A DNA stretch of 64,000 nt from CAXTKD01 sp964244885 (GCA_964244885.1 CAXTKD010000009.1:1-64000), one strand, 5' to 3'; positions 49,277 to 57,441 are shown, counted from the stretch's first letter. Notes: generated by a model from the letters alone, not told the origin. Program-made: numbers and translations.

Positions 49277-50727
49277 CGCCGGCGACCACATTTCTGGCTG
49301 ATACGCTCGAGAACTTCCCTCTCCCTGGAGGGGAGAGGGCGACTCGCGCAGCGAGCGGGGAGAGGGTGGTCGCAGGACAAAGCGCCACGCCTCTTCCTGT
49401 GACCACCCTCTCCCCAACCCCTCTCCCCTCCAGGGAGAGGGGCTTTATGATCGGCGCGAAATCCTACGGTCTCCTCACCGCCTACGATGGCCTTCTGCTG
49501 GAAGCGACCGGCCTCTCCGTCTCTGTCGGCACCCTGTGCCGCGTCGACGCGCCCTCGGGCGCGATCGAGGCTGAAGTCGTCGGCTTTCGCGGTCCCGCCT
49601 GCCTGCTGATGAGCCTGTCGGGCGCCGCCGACCTGATCGCCGGCGCACGGGTCGAGCCGACCCCCGGCGACGGCATGGCCGCCGTCGGCCCCGAGTTGCT
49701 CGGCCGCGTCATCGACGGCGCGGGCGCGCCGATCGACGGCAAGGGGCCGGTCAGTCCGTCCGAACGCTGGCCGCTCGCCGGCAAGCTCCAGAACCCGCTC
49801 GATCGCGGTCGCGTCACCGAAGCGTTCGATGTCGGCGTCCGCGCGATCAACGCGCTTCTCACCATCGGTCGCGGCCAGCGCGTCGGCATCGTCGCCGGCT
49901 CGGGGGTCGGCAAGTCGGTGCTGCTCGGGATGATGACCCGCTATGCCGAGGCCGATGTCGTCGTCGTCGGGCTGATCGGCGAGCGGTCGCGCGAGGTCGG
50001 CGACTTTCTCGCCACCAAGCTCGCGGGCTCGGCGATGGACCGCGCCTGCGTCGTCGCGGTGCCGGCAAACCATTCGCCCGTCATGCGCCTGCGCGCCGCG
50101 CGCCGCGCGACCGCGATCGCCGAATATTTCAGGGCGCAGGGCAAGAACGTCCTGCTGATCCTCGACAGCCTGACCCGCGTCGCCCACGCCCAACGCGAGA
50201 TCGGCCTGGCGCTCGGCGAGCCGCCGACCGCCAAAGGCTATCCGCCCTCGGTGATCGCGCTGATGCCCAACCTCATCGAGCGTGCGGGCAACGATGCGCG
50301 GAGCGGCGGTTCGATCACCGCCTTCTACACCGTGCTTGCCGACGGCGACGACACGGTCGGCGACCCCGTGGTCGACGCCTCGCGCGCCATCCTCGACGGG
50401 CAGATCGTTCTGTCGCGCGCCCAGGCCGAGCGCGGCATCTATCCCGCCATCGATCTCGGCGCCTCGATCAGCCGCGTCATGAGCGACATCACAGACCGCG
50501 CGCACCTGCGCGCCGCGCGGGCGCTGAAACGGGCGCAGTCGCTCTATGAGGAGAACCGCGACCTCGTGCTGATGGGAGCCTACGCGCGCGGCAGCGACGC
50601 CGCGATCGACGACGCCATCGCCCGCCAGCCGCAGGTCCTCGACTTCATCGTCCAGGCCGAGGACGAGGCGGTCGACCTGCCGACCTCGATCGCCATGCTC
50701 GACGCCGGCTTCGGAGGGGCAGCATGA
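49273..50727 (+). CDS. fliI: Flagellum-specific ATPase FliI (repeat in N-terminus)
   Basis: FliI powers early steps of flagellar protein export. The 484-residue protein has the Walker A GIVAGSGVGKSVLLGMM, Walker B LLILDSLTRVAHAQREIG, and the F1-beta-like RLRAARRATAIAEYFRAQGK. From the ATG overlapping fliH (49273) the frame passes through a palindromic element (residues about 15-57) before the conserved part at MIGAKSYGLLTAYDG (49447). The 49273 start is preferred because ATGA coupling is the rule in this operon; 49447 is possible, since the repeat's end offers an AGGGAGAGGGG box. Confidence 0.93.
   Translation: MTPATTFLADTLENFPLPGGERATRAASGERVVAGQSATPLPVTTLSPTPLPSRERGFMIGAKSYGLLTAYDGLLLEATGLSVSVGTLCRVDAPSGAIEAEVVGFRGPACLLMSLSGAADLIAGARVEPTPGDGMAAVGPELLGRVIDGAGAPIDGKGPVSPSERWPLAGKLQNPLDRGRVTEAFDVGVRAINALLTIGRGQRVGIVAGSGVGKSVLLGMMTRYAEADVVVVGLIGERSREVGDFLATKLAGSAMDRACVVAVPANHSPVMRLRAARRATAIAEYFRAQGKNVLLILDSLTRVAHAQREIGLALGEPPTAKGYPPSVIALMPNLIERAGNDARSGGSITAFYTVLADGDDTVGDPVVDASRAILDGQIVLSRAQAERGIYPAIDLGASISRVMSDITDRAHLRAARALKRAQSLYEENRDLVLMGAYARGSDAAIDDAIARQPQVLDFIVQAEDEAVDLPTSIAMLDAGFGGAA
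49317..49442. repeat. Palindromic element family A, copy 4 (inside 5' end of fliI)
   Basis: The outer arms CCCTCTCCCTGGAGGGGAGA and TCTCCCCTCCAGGGAGAGGG pair; the CGACTCGC...GCGAGCGGGG hairpin and CTCTCCCCAACCCCTC stretch match the other family A copies. It spans 126 bases, a multiple of three, and is open in the fliI frame (ERATRAASGERVV ... PTPLPSRERG). Confidence 0.85.
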
Positions 50728-51143
50728 TCGCCGCCCGTCTCGCGCGCGTTGCCCGCGTTCGGAGCTTGCAGAAACGCCGCGCGCTCGCCGCCCAGGCCGA
50801 GCTGATCGGGCAGCGCGGCCATCTCGTCACCATGCTCGGCCGCGTCGACTCGCTCCGCGCGATCTACACCCCGCGCGAGGGCGAAGCCGACGCGCTGCTG
50901 CTCAAAGGCATGGCGCACCAGCACGGCCGCCTCCAGCGCCCGCGCGACGCGACGCTGGCACAGACCGGAATCGTCGACAATCGCCTCGTCGGCGCCCGCG
51001 CCAACACGCTCGCCGCCCACCTGCGCGCCCGCGCCGCGGACGAGCTCGAAGCACGCGCCATCGTGCGCGAGCGTATCGAGGCCGAACGCCGCGCCGACGT
51101 GAACCCGCTGGTGGCACGTCCCTTGCTAGGCGTGGGCCGATGA
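50724..51143 (+). CDS. fliJ: Flagellar export chaperone/stalk protein FliJ
   Basis: FliJ is a small coiled-coil protein that acts in the centre of the FliI hexamer. The 139-residue protein is helical and arginine/alanine-rich (RLARVARVRSLQKRRALAAQ; RARAADELEARAIVRERIEA). Conservation is low, so the call rests on size, coiled coil and position right after fliI with an ATGA overlap. The sigma-54 site of fliK lies in its last codons. Confidence 0.82.
   Translation: MIAARLARVARVRSLQKRRALAAQAELIGQRGHLVTMLGRVDSLRAIYTPREGEADALLLKGMAHQHGRLQRPRDATLAQTGIVDNRLVGARANTLAAHLRARAADELEARAIVRERIEAERRADVNPLVARPLLGVGR
51112..51127 (+). promoter_or_regulatory. Sigma-54 promoter of fliK (inside fliJ)
   Basis: TGGCACGTCCCTTGCT inside the last codons of fliJ, with GG and GC 12 bases apart. 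The predicted start is 51138, 2 bases before the fliK ATG at 51140. It would separate fliK and downstream genes from the fliE operon, again with almost no leader. Confidence 0.75.
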
Positions 51144-52255
51144 TCGAAACGTTGACACCCCCGTCTGCCGCCGAGCCGGCGCCGACGCCGCCCAGCCCGC
51201 CGGGCGACCGCGATGGCGCGCCCGCGTTCGCGGCGGTGCTGGACGATGCGTCCGCGTCGGACCTCGAGGCCCGGCCGGGTTACCCCACCCTTTCCCTCCC
51301 CATCGAAGGGGAGGGGACACCCTTGCCTCATGCACAGAACAATCCCTCCCCCTTTGATGGGGGAGGCCAGGTGGGGGTGACCCCGCCGGGGACGGACGGT
51401 GCATCGCCGGTTTCACCGGAGCCTTCGCAACCCGTCAAACTGCTGACGCTCGCTGCAATCCCGGCGCTTCCTGTTGATTTCGTGGCGCAAAAGGTCGGCG
51501 CACCGGCATCGGCCTCGCCGCAAGACGACGATGACAGCGCCGAAAGCGAGACGACCGAGACGGTCCCCATGCCATTGGTGCCGTCGCCGCCAATCTGCGC
51601 CGCGTTGCCGCTGCCCGCCTCTTTAACGAGCGGAAACTTCAAGCCGGCCGCCGAATCCGCCGCGCGGAGCGAGGGGAAGGCGGCGATCGCCAAGGCCGAT
51701 CCCGCGATCGCTGATGCCGTGTCGACGCCCGTGGTCGCAACCAATGCCGCGACCGTCTCGGTCGTCTCGCTTGCGGCCGATTCACCCATGCCGGCCACCC
51801 TCGCCACCCCCTCGCTCGAAGCCGCGACGACCGTCGCGCTCGACGACCTGATGGTGTCCAGCGCCCCCGACTCCGGCTGGCTCGACCGGCTCGCCGGCGA
51901 CATCGTCACGCTCGGCAGCGGCGACAGCCGCGAGGCCCGGCTCCGCATCAGCCCGCGCTCGCTCGGCGACATGGCGATCAAGCTCGAGATGGAAGGCCAC
52001 CGCGCCCGAGTCCACTTCACCGTCGACACGCCGCAGGCGCTGACGCTGATGGCCGACGGCGCGCCGCGCCTCGCCGCGCTGGTCGAGGCTAACGGGCTGA
52101 AGCTCGACGGCGCGACCGTCGACTTGAACCAGCGGCGCGACGAGTGCGCGCCGCCACCCCCCGAGCCGCCGCGTCTCGCGACGCGCGCCCGGGCTGAAAT
52201 CTCGCGGATGCTCGGACGCACCCGCATCGCCACCGCAACCGAACGTTTCGCCTGA
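51140..52255 (+). CDS. fliK: Flagellar hook-length control protein FliK (repeat insert)
   Basis: FliK measures the hook and switches export specificity. The 371-residue protein has a low-complexity N-terminal two-thirds and the conserved C-terminal FliK domain near residues 250-330 (LDRLAGDIVTLGSGDSREAR, then LRISPRSLGDMAIKLEMEGH and RARVHFTVDTPQALTLM). Residues about 44-84 (PTLSLPIEGEGTPLPHAQNN and after) are encoded by a family B palindrome. It overlaps fliJ by four bases, and fliL follows 10 bases after the stop. Confidence 0.9.
   Translation: MIETLTPPSAAEPAPTPPSPPGDRDGAPAFAAVLDDASASDLEARPGYPTLSLPIEGEGTPLPHAQNNPSPFDGGGQVGVTPPGTDGASPVSPEPSQPVKLLTLAAIPALPVDFVAQKVGAPASASPQDDDDSAESETTETVPMPLVPSPPICAALPLPASLTSGNFKPAAESAARSEGKAAIAKADPAIADAVSTPVVATNAATVSVVSLAADSPMPATLATPSLEAATTVALDDLMVSSAPDSGWLDRLAGDIVTLGSGDSREARLRISPRSLGDMAIKLEMEGHRARVHFTVDTPQALTLMADGAPRLAALVEANGLKLDGATVDLNQRRDECAPPPPEPPRLATRARAEISRMLGRTRIATATERFA
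51270..51390. repeat. Palindromic element family B, copy 2 (inside fliK)
   Basis: Imperfect outer arms (CCCGGCCGGGTTACCCCACC and GTGGGGGTGACCCCGCCGGG), with inner CCTCCCCATCGAAGGGGAGG and CCCTCCCCCTTTGATGGGGG. The fliK frame remains open through it. The arms match the flhF copy in order and base pattern but have diverged. Confidence 0.8.
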
Positions 52256-52265
52256 GGACACGACC

Positions 52266-52763
52266 ATGGCCGACGAACCCACCGCTGCCGCGAAGCCCAG
52301 GAAGAAGAAGGGCGGCTTCGGCCGCATCCTGATGATGACCGTGAGCGCGCTCCTGCTGACCGGCGCCGGCGCGGCGGGCGGCTTCTACGCCGCGTCCAAG
52401 GTCAACGCCTCGCCGACAAAGAAGGTCGCTGAGAAGGCGGAGACTCCCGAGACGCACTATTTCGAGGTCGAGAAGGGCTTCACCTCGAACCTCAAGGAGC
52501 CCGACCGCTACGTCGAGGTGGCGCTCGGCGTGTCGTCGAAGGGCGAGGAGACGATCGGCGAGACGCTGAAGACGCATGACGTGGCGCTCCGCTCGGCGAT
52601 CCTCGGCGTGCTCGCCGAGCAATCGGCCGACGAGATCTCGACGATGGCGGGCAAGGCCAAGCTGCAGTCGCGGCTGAAGCTCGCGATCAACGACACGCTG
52701 AAGGCGAAGACCGGCAAGGCCGGGGTCGACGACGTCTATTTCACCAACTTCATCGTCCAATGA
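52266..52763 (+). CDS. fliL: Flagellar basal body-associated protein FliL
   Basis: FliL supports stator function. The 165-residue protein has a short lysine-rich cytoplasmic start, a membrane helix (ILMMTVSALLLTGAGAAGGF, about residues 20-40) and a periplasmic domain (HYFEVEKGFTSNLKEPDRYV, then EVALGVSSKGEET) ending in the conserved VDDVYFTNFIVQ. It overlaps fliM by four bases. Confidence 0.94.
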   Translation: MADEPTAAAKPRKKKGGFGRILMMTVSALLLTGAGAAGGFYAASKVNASPTKKVAEKAETPETHYFEVEKGFTSNLKEPDRYVEVALGVSSKGEETIGETLKTHDVALRSAILGVLAEQSADEISTMAGKAKLQSRLKLAINDTLKAKTGKAGVDDVYFTNFIVQ

Positions 52764-53719
52764 CCAGCTCGCTCGACCTTAGCGACGACGAGATCGACGC
52801 GCTGCGGCAGGGAATCGCCGACGGCTCGATCAACACCGCCGACGGCGTCAAGGCGCGGGGGCTCGTCGAGCCGTTCGCGCTCGGCACCGACGACGGCCGC
52901 GAGCTTGGCGATCTGCACGCGCTCGGCCTCATGAACGAGCGGCTCGCCAAGGCGATGCGCGGCGTCTTCCAGCCGCTCCTCCGCTCGCAGCCGCGCGTCT
53001 CCTCCGCGTCCGCCGAACTCCGCAGCTTCGACGCCTATCTCGGCCAGCTGCCGGCGTTCCTGAGCCTGAACGTCGTCCGCATCGAGCCGCTCGGCGGCCA
53101 CGGCCTGATCGCCTTCGAGGCCGAGCTGGTCGGCGCGCTGGTCGACGCCTGGTACGGCGGCAAGGGCAACCCGCCGCCCAAGCGCATCAACGAATTCACG
53201 CCCGCCGAGGACCGCGTCATCCAGGCGCTGACCGAGCGGCTGTTCGAGGCGCTGGAGAGCGCGTGGGGCGATGTCGCGCCGCTCAGCTTCACGCTGGTCA
53301 GCGCCGAGAGCCACCCGCAGTTCGCCGCCTTCGCCGAGGATAGCGACGAGGTTCTGGTCACCCGTTTCTCGGTGTCGCTGCCAAGCGGCGCGGTGTCGGC
53401 GGTCGACATCGTCTATCCGTTCCAGGCGCTGAAGCCGCTGATGCCGCTGTTGCGCTCCAAGGTCATCGCCGAAGGCGCGCCTTCGGGCGATCCGGCATGG
53501 GGCAACCGCCTGCGCAATGCCGCGCTCGACATCGACCTGTCGGTCCGTTCGATCCTCGCCGAGCCGACGATCCCCTTGGGCGATGTCGTGTCGCTCCGGG
53601 TCGGCGACATCCTTCCCATCCAGGTGCCCGAGGTGGTGCGGCTGCTCGTCGAGCGCGTGCCGTTCCGCCAGGGCTCGCTCGGCGAGTCCAAGGGCGCCGC
53701 CGCCGTGATGATCCGCTAG
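52760..53719 (+). CDS. fliM: Flagellar motor switch protein FliM
   Basis: FliM is the middle C-ring protein that binds CheY-P. The 319-residue protein has an N-terminal acidic segment (SSLDLSDDEIDALRQGIADG) where CheY would bind, a middle CheC-like domain, and the C-terminal SpoA domain (PTIPLGDVVSLRVGDILPIQ). It lies between fliL and fliN, as is usual. Confidence 0.95.
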   Translation: MTSSLDLSDDEIDALRQGIADGSINTADGVKARGLVEPFALGTDDGRELGDLHALGLMNERLAKAMRGVFQPLLRSQPRVSSASAELRSFDAYLGQLPAFLSLNVVRIEPLGGHGLIAFEAELVGALVDAWYGGKGNPPPKRINEFTPAEDRVIQALTERLFEALESAWGDVAPLSFTLVSAESHPQFAAFAEDSDEVLVTRFSVSLPSGAVSAVDIVYPFQALKPLMPLLRSKVIAEGAPSGDPAWGNRLRNAALDIDLSVRSILAEPTIPLGDVVSLRVGDILPIQVPEVVRLLVERVPFRQGSLGESKGAAAVMIR

Positions 53720-53733
53720 AAAAGGACAAGACC

Positions 53734-54054
53734 ATGGACGCCAGTTTCGCGACCGCAGAGCTCGAAGGCGCCACCGAGGGCGCGTGGCAGCCGGGCAACC
53801 AGAACCTCCGCCTGCTTCAAGAAATTGACGTTCGGCTGTCGGTCGAGGTCGGCGCCACCAGCCTCAAATTGCGTGACCTTCTGGCGCTCAACGAGGGGAG
53901 CGTCGTCGAGCTCGACCGCGAGGCGGGCGCGCTGCTCGATATCTACGTGAATGGCACGCTCCTTGCGAAGGGTGAGGTGGTGACGGTCGGCGGGCGTTTC
54001 GGCGTCCGGGTGACCGACATCGTATCGCCCGGGGAGCGCGTCAAAGGCCTGTAA
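53734..54054 (+). CDS. fliN: Flagellar motor switch protein FliN
   Basis: FliN forms the lower C-ring and helps dock the export apparatus. The 106-residue protein has the SpoA domain (LLQEIDVRLSVEVGATSLKL; VVELDREAGALLDIYVNGTL, then LAKGEVVTVGGRFGVRVTDI). The start at 53734 has AAAGGAC about 8 bases upstream. fliO follows 38 bases later. Confidence 0.94.
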   Translation: MDASFATAELEGATEGAWQPGNQNLRLLQEIDVRLSVEVGATSLKLRDLLALNEGSVVELDREAGALLDIYVNGTLLAKGEVVTVGGRFGVRVTDIVSPGERVKGL

Positions 54055-54092
54055 GCCGGACGCAATTCCGGGCGCCCAGTGGGGAGCGCCTC

Positions 54093-54377
54093 GTGACGTC
54101 CGACTATGTCTTTCGATTGCTGGTGATGCTGCCGCTCGTGCTGGCGCTTATCGTCGGCGGGCTTTGGGTGGCCAAGCGTGTGATGGCGATGCCAAAGGGG
54201 CCGCGCCAGGGCGGTGGGACGCGGGTCTCAGAGACCGTGTTCCTGACCCCCGGCAACCGCCTCGCTGTGGTGGAGTTTGGCGGGAAGCGGCTACTGCTCG
54301 CGGTCACGAAAAGCGGGGTTTCGCTGATTTCTCAGGCGGATAGCTTCCAACTTCTGGTGGAGAATGGCAATGCTTAG
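54093..54377 (+). CDS. fliO: Flagellar biosynthesis protein FliO
   Basis: FliO is a small membrane protein that stabilises FliP in the export gate. The 94-residue protein has one membrane helix near the N-terminus (RLLVMLPLVLALIVGGLWVA) and a small beta domain (VFLTPGNRLAVVEFGGKRLL, then LAVTKSGVSLIS). The start is GTG at 54093 with GGGGAG upstream. It overlaps fliP by 14 bases. Confidence 0.88.
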   Translation: MTSDYVFRLLVMLPLVLALIVGGLWVAKRVMAMPKGPRQGGGTRVSETVFLTPGNRLAVVEFGGKRLLLAVTKSGVSLISQADSFQLLVENGNA

Positions 54378-55245
54378 CCCCTCCCCTTCAGGGGAGGGGT
54401 TGGGGTGGGGCCTTCGCGCCCCGCTCCGAGCCTGGCGGGTAGGCCCCACCCCCATCCCCTCCCCTGAAGGGGAGGGGCGAGCCAGCTTCCTGAGCTTTGC
54501 GTTATTCGCAGCCGGCCTCGCTGCGGTTGCCTGTGCCGCCCCGGCTCACGCCCAGACCCCGCTCGCCATGGCGAGCGATGCCCTGACCTCGACCGGCGGC
54601 AAGGGGCCGCTCTCGCTGTCGCTGCAAGTCCTCATCATGATGACGCTGCTGGCGGTGCTGCCGGCGGTGATGCTGATGATGACGGCGTTCACGCGGATCA
54701 TCATCGTGCTGTCAATTCTCCGACAGGCGCTCGGCCTCGCGCAGACGCCGCCGAACCAGGTGCTGATCGGCCTGTCGCTGTTCCTGACCTTCTTCGTGAT
54801 GAGCCCGGTGCTCACGAAGATCAACGACACCGCGCTGACTCCTTACTCGGCCAACACCATCCAGATCGACGAGGCGATCTCGCGCGGCGGCACCCTGCTG
54901 CACGGCTTCATGATCGGCCAGACGCGCGAGAAGGACATCCGCCTGTTCGCCAATCTGAAGAAGGACAAGCCCTACGCGGCGCCCGCCGACGTACCCTTCG
55001 CGGTCCTCCTCCCGGCCTTCGTCACCAGCGAACTGAAGACCGCGTTTCAGATCGGCTTCCTGATCTTCCTGCCCTTCCTCGTCATCGATCTCGTCGTCGC
55101 CAGCGTGCTGATGGCGCTCGGCATGATGATGCTCTCACCCACGATCATCTCGCTGCCGTTCAAGCTGCTGCTGTTCGTGCTGGTGGACGGCTGGGCGCTG
55201 ACGATGGGCTCGCTCGCGGGCAGCTTCATGCAGGGACGTTCCTGA
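54364..55245 (+). CDS. fliP: Flagellar export gate protein FliP (repeat before signal peptide)
   Basis: FliP forms the core pore of the export gate. The 293-residue protein has four helices and the PF00813 signatures (LLAVLPAVMLMMTAFTRIII; LGLAQTPPNQVLIGLSLFLT). A palindromic element at 54378-54477 gives residues about 4-38 (SPSPSGEGLGWG... IPSPEGEGR) ahead of the signal peptide (LSFALFAAGLAAVACAAPAH). No usable start codon lies between the element and the signal peptide, so the frame must pass through it. Confidence 0.93.
   Translation: MAMLSPSPSGEGLGWGLRAPLRAWRVGPTPIPSPEGEGRASFLSFALFAAGLAAVACAAPAHAQTPLAMASDALTSTGGKGPLSLSLQVLIMMTLLAVLPAVMLMMTAFTRIIIVLSILRQALGLAQTPPNQVLIGLSLFLTFFVMSPVLTKINDTALTPYSANTIQIDEAISRGGTLLHGFMIGQTREKDIRLFANLKKDKPYAAPADVPFAVLLPAFVTSELKTAFQIGFLIFLPFLVIDLVVASVLMALGMMMLSPTIISLPFKLLLFVLVDGWALTMGSLAGSFMQGRS
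54378..54477. repeat. Palindromic element family C (inside 5' end of fliP)
   Basis: Both ends carry similar 22-bp hairpins (CCCCTCCCCTTCAGGGGAGG and its mate CCTCCCCTGAAGGGGAGGGG), and TTGGGGTGGGGCC pairs with GGCCCCACCCCCA between them, making one long inverted repeat. It encodes the N-terminal extension of FliP. It shares its general design with families A and B but not the same arm sequence. Confidence 0.85.
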
Positions 55246-55514
55246 TGGGTCCCGATTATTTCATCTCGATCGCCCGCGACGCGCTGTGGGTGCTCGTCCT
55301 CGTCATCACGCCCGTCATCCTGCCGGCGCTCGGCGTCGGCGTGGCGCTCGGCATGGTGCAGGCGGCGACCTCGATCAACGAGCAGACCTTGAGCTTCGTG
55401 CCCAAGCTGCTCGTCGTCCTGCTCTGCCTCGGGATCTTCGGCTCGATGATGATGGGGCTGCTGATGGATTTCGTGCAGGACATCTTCGCCCGCATTCCCG
55501 ATCTGGTCAGGTGA
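55245..55514 (+). CDS. fliQ: Flagellar export gate protein FliQ
   Basis: A two-helix export gate subunit of 89 residues. It has the family pattern ALWVLVLVITPVILPALGVG, then VALGMVQAATSINEQTLSFV and LLVVLLCLGIFGSMMMGLL. It starts at the last base of fliP's stop and overlaps fliR by four bases, so translation is coupled. Confidence 0.96.
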   Translation: MGPDYFISIARDALWVLVLVITPVILPALGVGVALGMVQAATSINEQTLSFVPKLLVVLLCLGIFGSMMMGLLMDFVQDIFARIPDLVR

Positions 55515-56299
55515 ACGGCCTCGAAAGCCTGTTCGGCGCGAGCGGGGCGGAGGCGCAGCTTATCCGCCTGCTCTACGCGATGCTCCGCACCGGCGGCGCG
55601 CTGATCGCGGCGCCGGTGTTCGGCGCGGTCGGCGTGCCGGTCCAGGTGCGCACGGTGCTCGCCGCCGCGGTCGGCCTGCTGGTGATCGGGGTCCACCCCT
55701 TCGTCGCGCCCGCCGACCCGCTGTCGCTCGGCGGGTTCGAGATTATCGCGCAGGAAGTGCTCGTCGGACTGACGCTCGGCTTCCTCCTCCAGATCGCCTT
55801 CGCCGCGCCGCTGGTCGCTGGCGAATATCTCTCCAACTCGATCGGCCTCGGCTTCGCGTCGATGGTCGATCCGCAGGGCGGCCATTCCTCGCCGGTCATC
55901 GGCCAGTTCCTGATGATCCTGATGACTCTGATCTTCCTGTCGCTCGACGGCCACCTCGTGCTGATGGAGATCATCGTCCGCAGCTACACGCTGCTGCCGC
56001 TGGGCGGCGGCTGGATCGACCGCGCGCAGCTGTGGGCGGTGGTGAAGTTCGGCAGCTTCGTCTTCGCCTCGGGCCTCGCCATCGCGCTGCCCGTCGGCTT
56101 CGCGCTGTTCGCGCTCAACATCGTCGTCGGCGTGGTGACGCGCACCGCGCCGCAGCTCAACATCTTCGCGGTCGGCCTGCCGCTGACGCTGATCACCGGC
56201 TTCGTCGTGCTCGCGATCGCCTTTCCCGCGATGGCGGCGCTGATGACCGACGCGGCGGAGACCGGCGTCGACGCGATGCGCGCGTTCCTAGGGCCCTGA
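55511..56299 (+). CDS. fliR: Flagellar export gate protein FliR
   Basis: A multi-helix export gate subunit of 262 residues with family text such as LIRLLYAMLRTGGALIAAPV, then VLVGLTLGFLLQIAFAAPLV and GEYLSNSIGLGFASMVDPQ. The start is GTG at 55511, overlapping fliQ. flhB follows one base after the stop. Confidence 0.95.
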   Translation: MNGLESLFGASGAEAQLIRLLYAMLRTGGALIAAPVFGAVGVPVQVRTVLAAAVGLLVIGVHPFVAPADPLSLGGFEIIAQEVLVGLTLGFLLQIAFAAPLVAGEYLSNSIGLGFASMVDPQGGHSSPVIGQFLMILMTLIFLSLDGHLVLMEIIVRSYTLLPLGGGWIDRAQLWAVVKFGSFVFASGLAIALPVGFALFALNIVVGVVTRTAPQLNIFAVGLPLTLITGFVVLAIAFPAMAALMTDAAETGVDAMRAFLGP

Positions 56300-56300
56300 G

Positions 56301-57440
56301 ATGTCGGACAAGCCCGAAGCCGACGACAAAACCGAGGCCCCGACCGCCAAACGGCGCAGGGACGCCGCCGAGCAGGGCGACATCCTGCGCTCGCGCGAGC
56401 TGTCGATCGCGATGGTGATGATGCTCGGCGCGCTCTACTTCGCGCTGCTCGGCCCGGCGTTCGTCTCGTCGATGGAAACCGCGCTCCGCGGCGGCCTGAC
56501 GATCTCGCGCCACGCCGCGATTGATTTCACGCCGCTGGAGTCGCTCGCCAAGCTGATGAAGGCGATCGCCATCCCGGTGATCGGCCTGTTCGCGGTGACG
56601 ATCATCGGCGCGGTGGCGGGGCAGGCGGCGCTCGGCTCGCTGAGCTTCAACGCCGGCGCGTTCGCGCCGAAATTCTCGCGGCTCAATCCCGCCGCCGGCC
56701 TCTCGCGCATGTTCGGCATGCAGGGGCTCATCGAGCTCGGCAAGGCGCTCTTGAAGGTCGTCGTCATCGGCGCGATCGGCGCGGGCGCCATGTGGCATTT
56801 CTCGCGCTCGATCGCCGCGCTCGGCGCCGAGGACGTGATCGGCGCGGCGCGGCATGTCGGCTCGCTGACCTCGTCGCTGTTCCTCGTGCTGGCGTTCGGG
56901 CTGGTGCTGATCGCCGGGGTCGACGTGCCGCTCCAGATCTTCCAGCTGATGCGCAAGCTGCGCATGTCGAAGCAGGAGATGAAGGACGAATTGAAGCAGA
57001 CCGAGGGCTCGCCCGAGGTGAAGGGCGCGATCCGCCGCCGCGCGCGGGAAATTCTCCGCAACAACGTGCGGAAGGGCGTCGGCGAGGCCCACGTCATCCT
57101 CACCAACCCGACCCACTTCGCGGTGGCGCTGCGCTACGACCGGGCGAAGGACCGCGCGCCGATCGTCGTCGCCAAGGGCAAGGGCGAAACCGCATTGCTG
57201 ATCCGCGAGCTGGCGGCCGAGGGCAAGGTGCCGGTGCTCGAATATCCGCTGCTCGCCCGCGCGATCTACTTCACCTCGAAGATCGGTCAGGAGGTGCGCG
57301 ACGACCTCTACGTCGCCATCGCCTCGATCCTCGCCTTCGTCTTCCACGTCGATCGCGCGGCGCTCGCGATGCCCGATGTCGAGGTGCCGGACGGGGCGCG
57401 GTTCGACGAGTTCGGCCAAAAGTTGGTGGCCTCGCGTTGA
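56301..57440 (+). CDS. flhB: Flagellar export protein FlhB
   Basis: FlhB controls substrate switching. The 379-residue protein has the N-terminal EAPTAKRRRDAAEQGDILRS, four helices, and the conserved autocleavage site NPTH in VILTNPTHFAVALRYDR (about residues 269-285). It is normal in length. The family D repeat follows its stop codon. Confidence 0.97.
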   Translation: MSDKPEADDKTEAPTAKRRRDAAEQGDILRSRELSIAMVMMLGALYFALLGPAFVSSMETALRGGLTISRHAAIDFTPLESLAKLMKAIAIPVIGLFAVTIIGAVAGQAALGSLSFNAGAFAPKFSRLNPAAGLSRMFGMQGLIELGKALLKVVVIGAIGAGAMWHFSRSIAALGAEDVIGAARHVGSLTSSLFLVLAFGLVLIAGVDVPLQIFQLMRKLRMSKQEMKDELKQTEGSPEVKGAIRRRAREILRNNVRKGVGEAHVILTNPTHFAVALRYDRAKDRAPIVVAKGKGETALLIRELAAEGKVPVLEYPLLARAIYFTSKIGQEVRDDLYVAIASILAFVFHVDRAALAMPDVEVPDGARFDEFGQKLVASR

Positions 57441-57441
57441 A

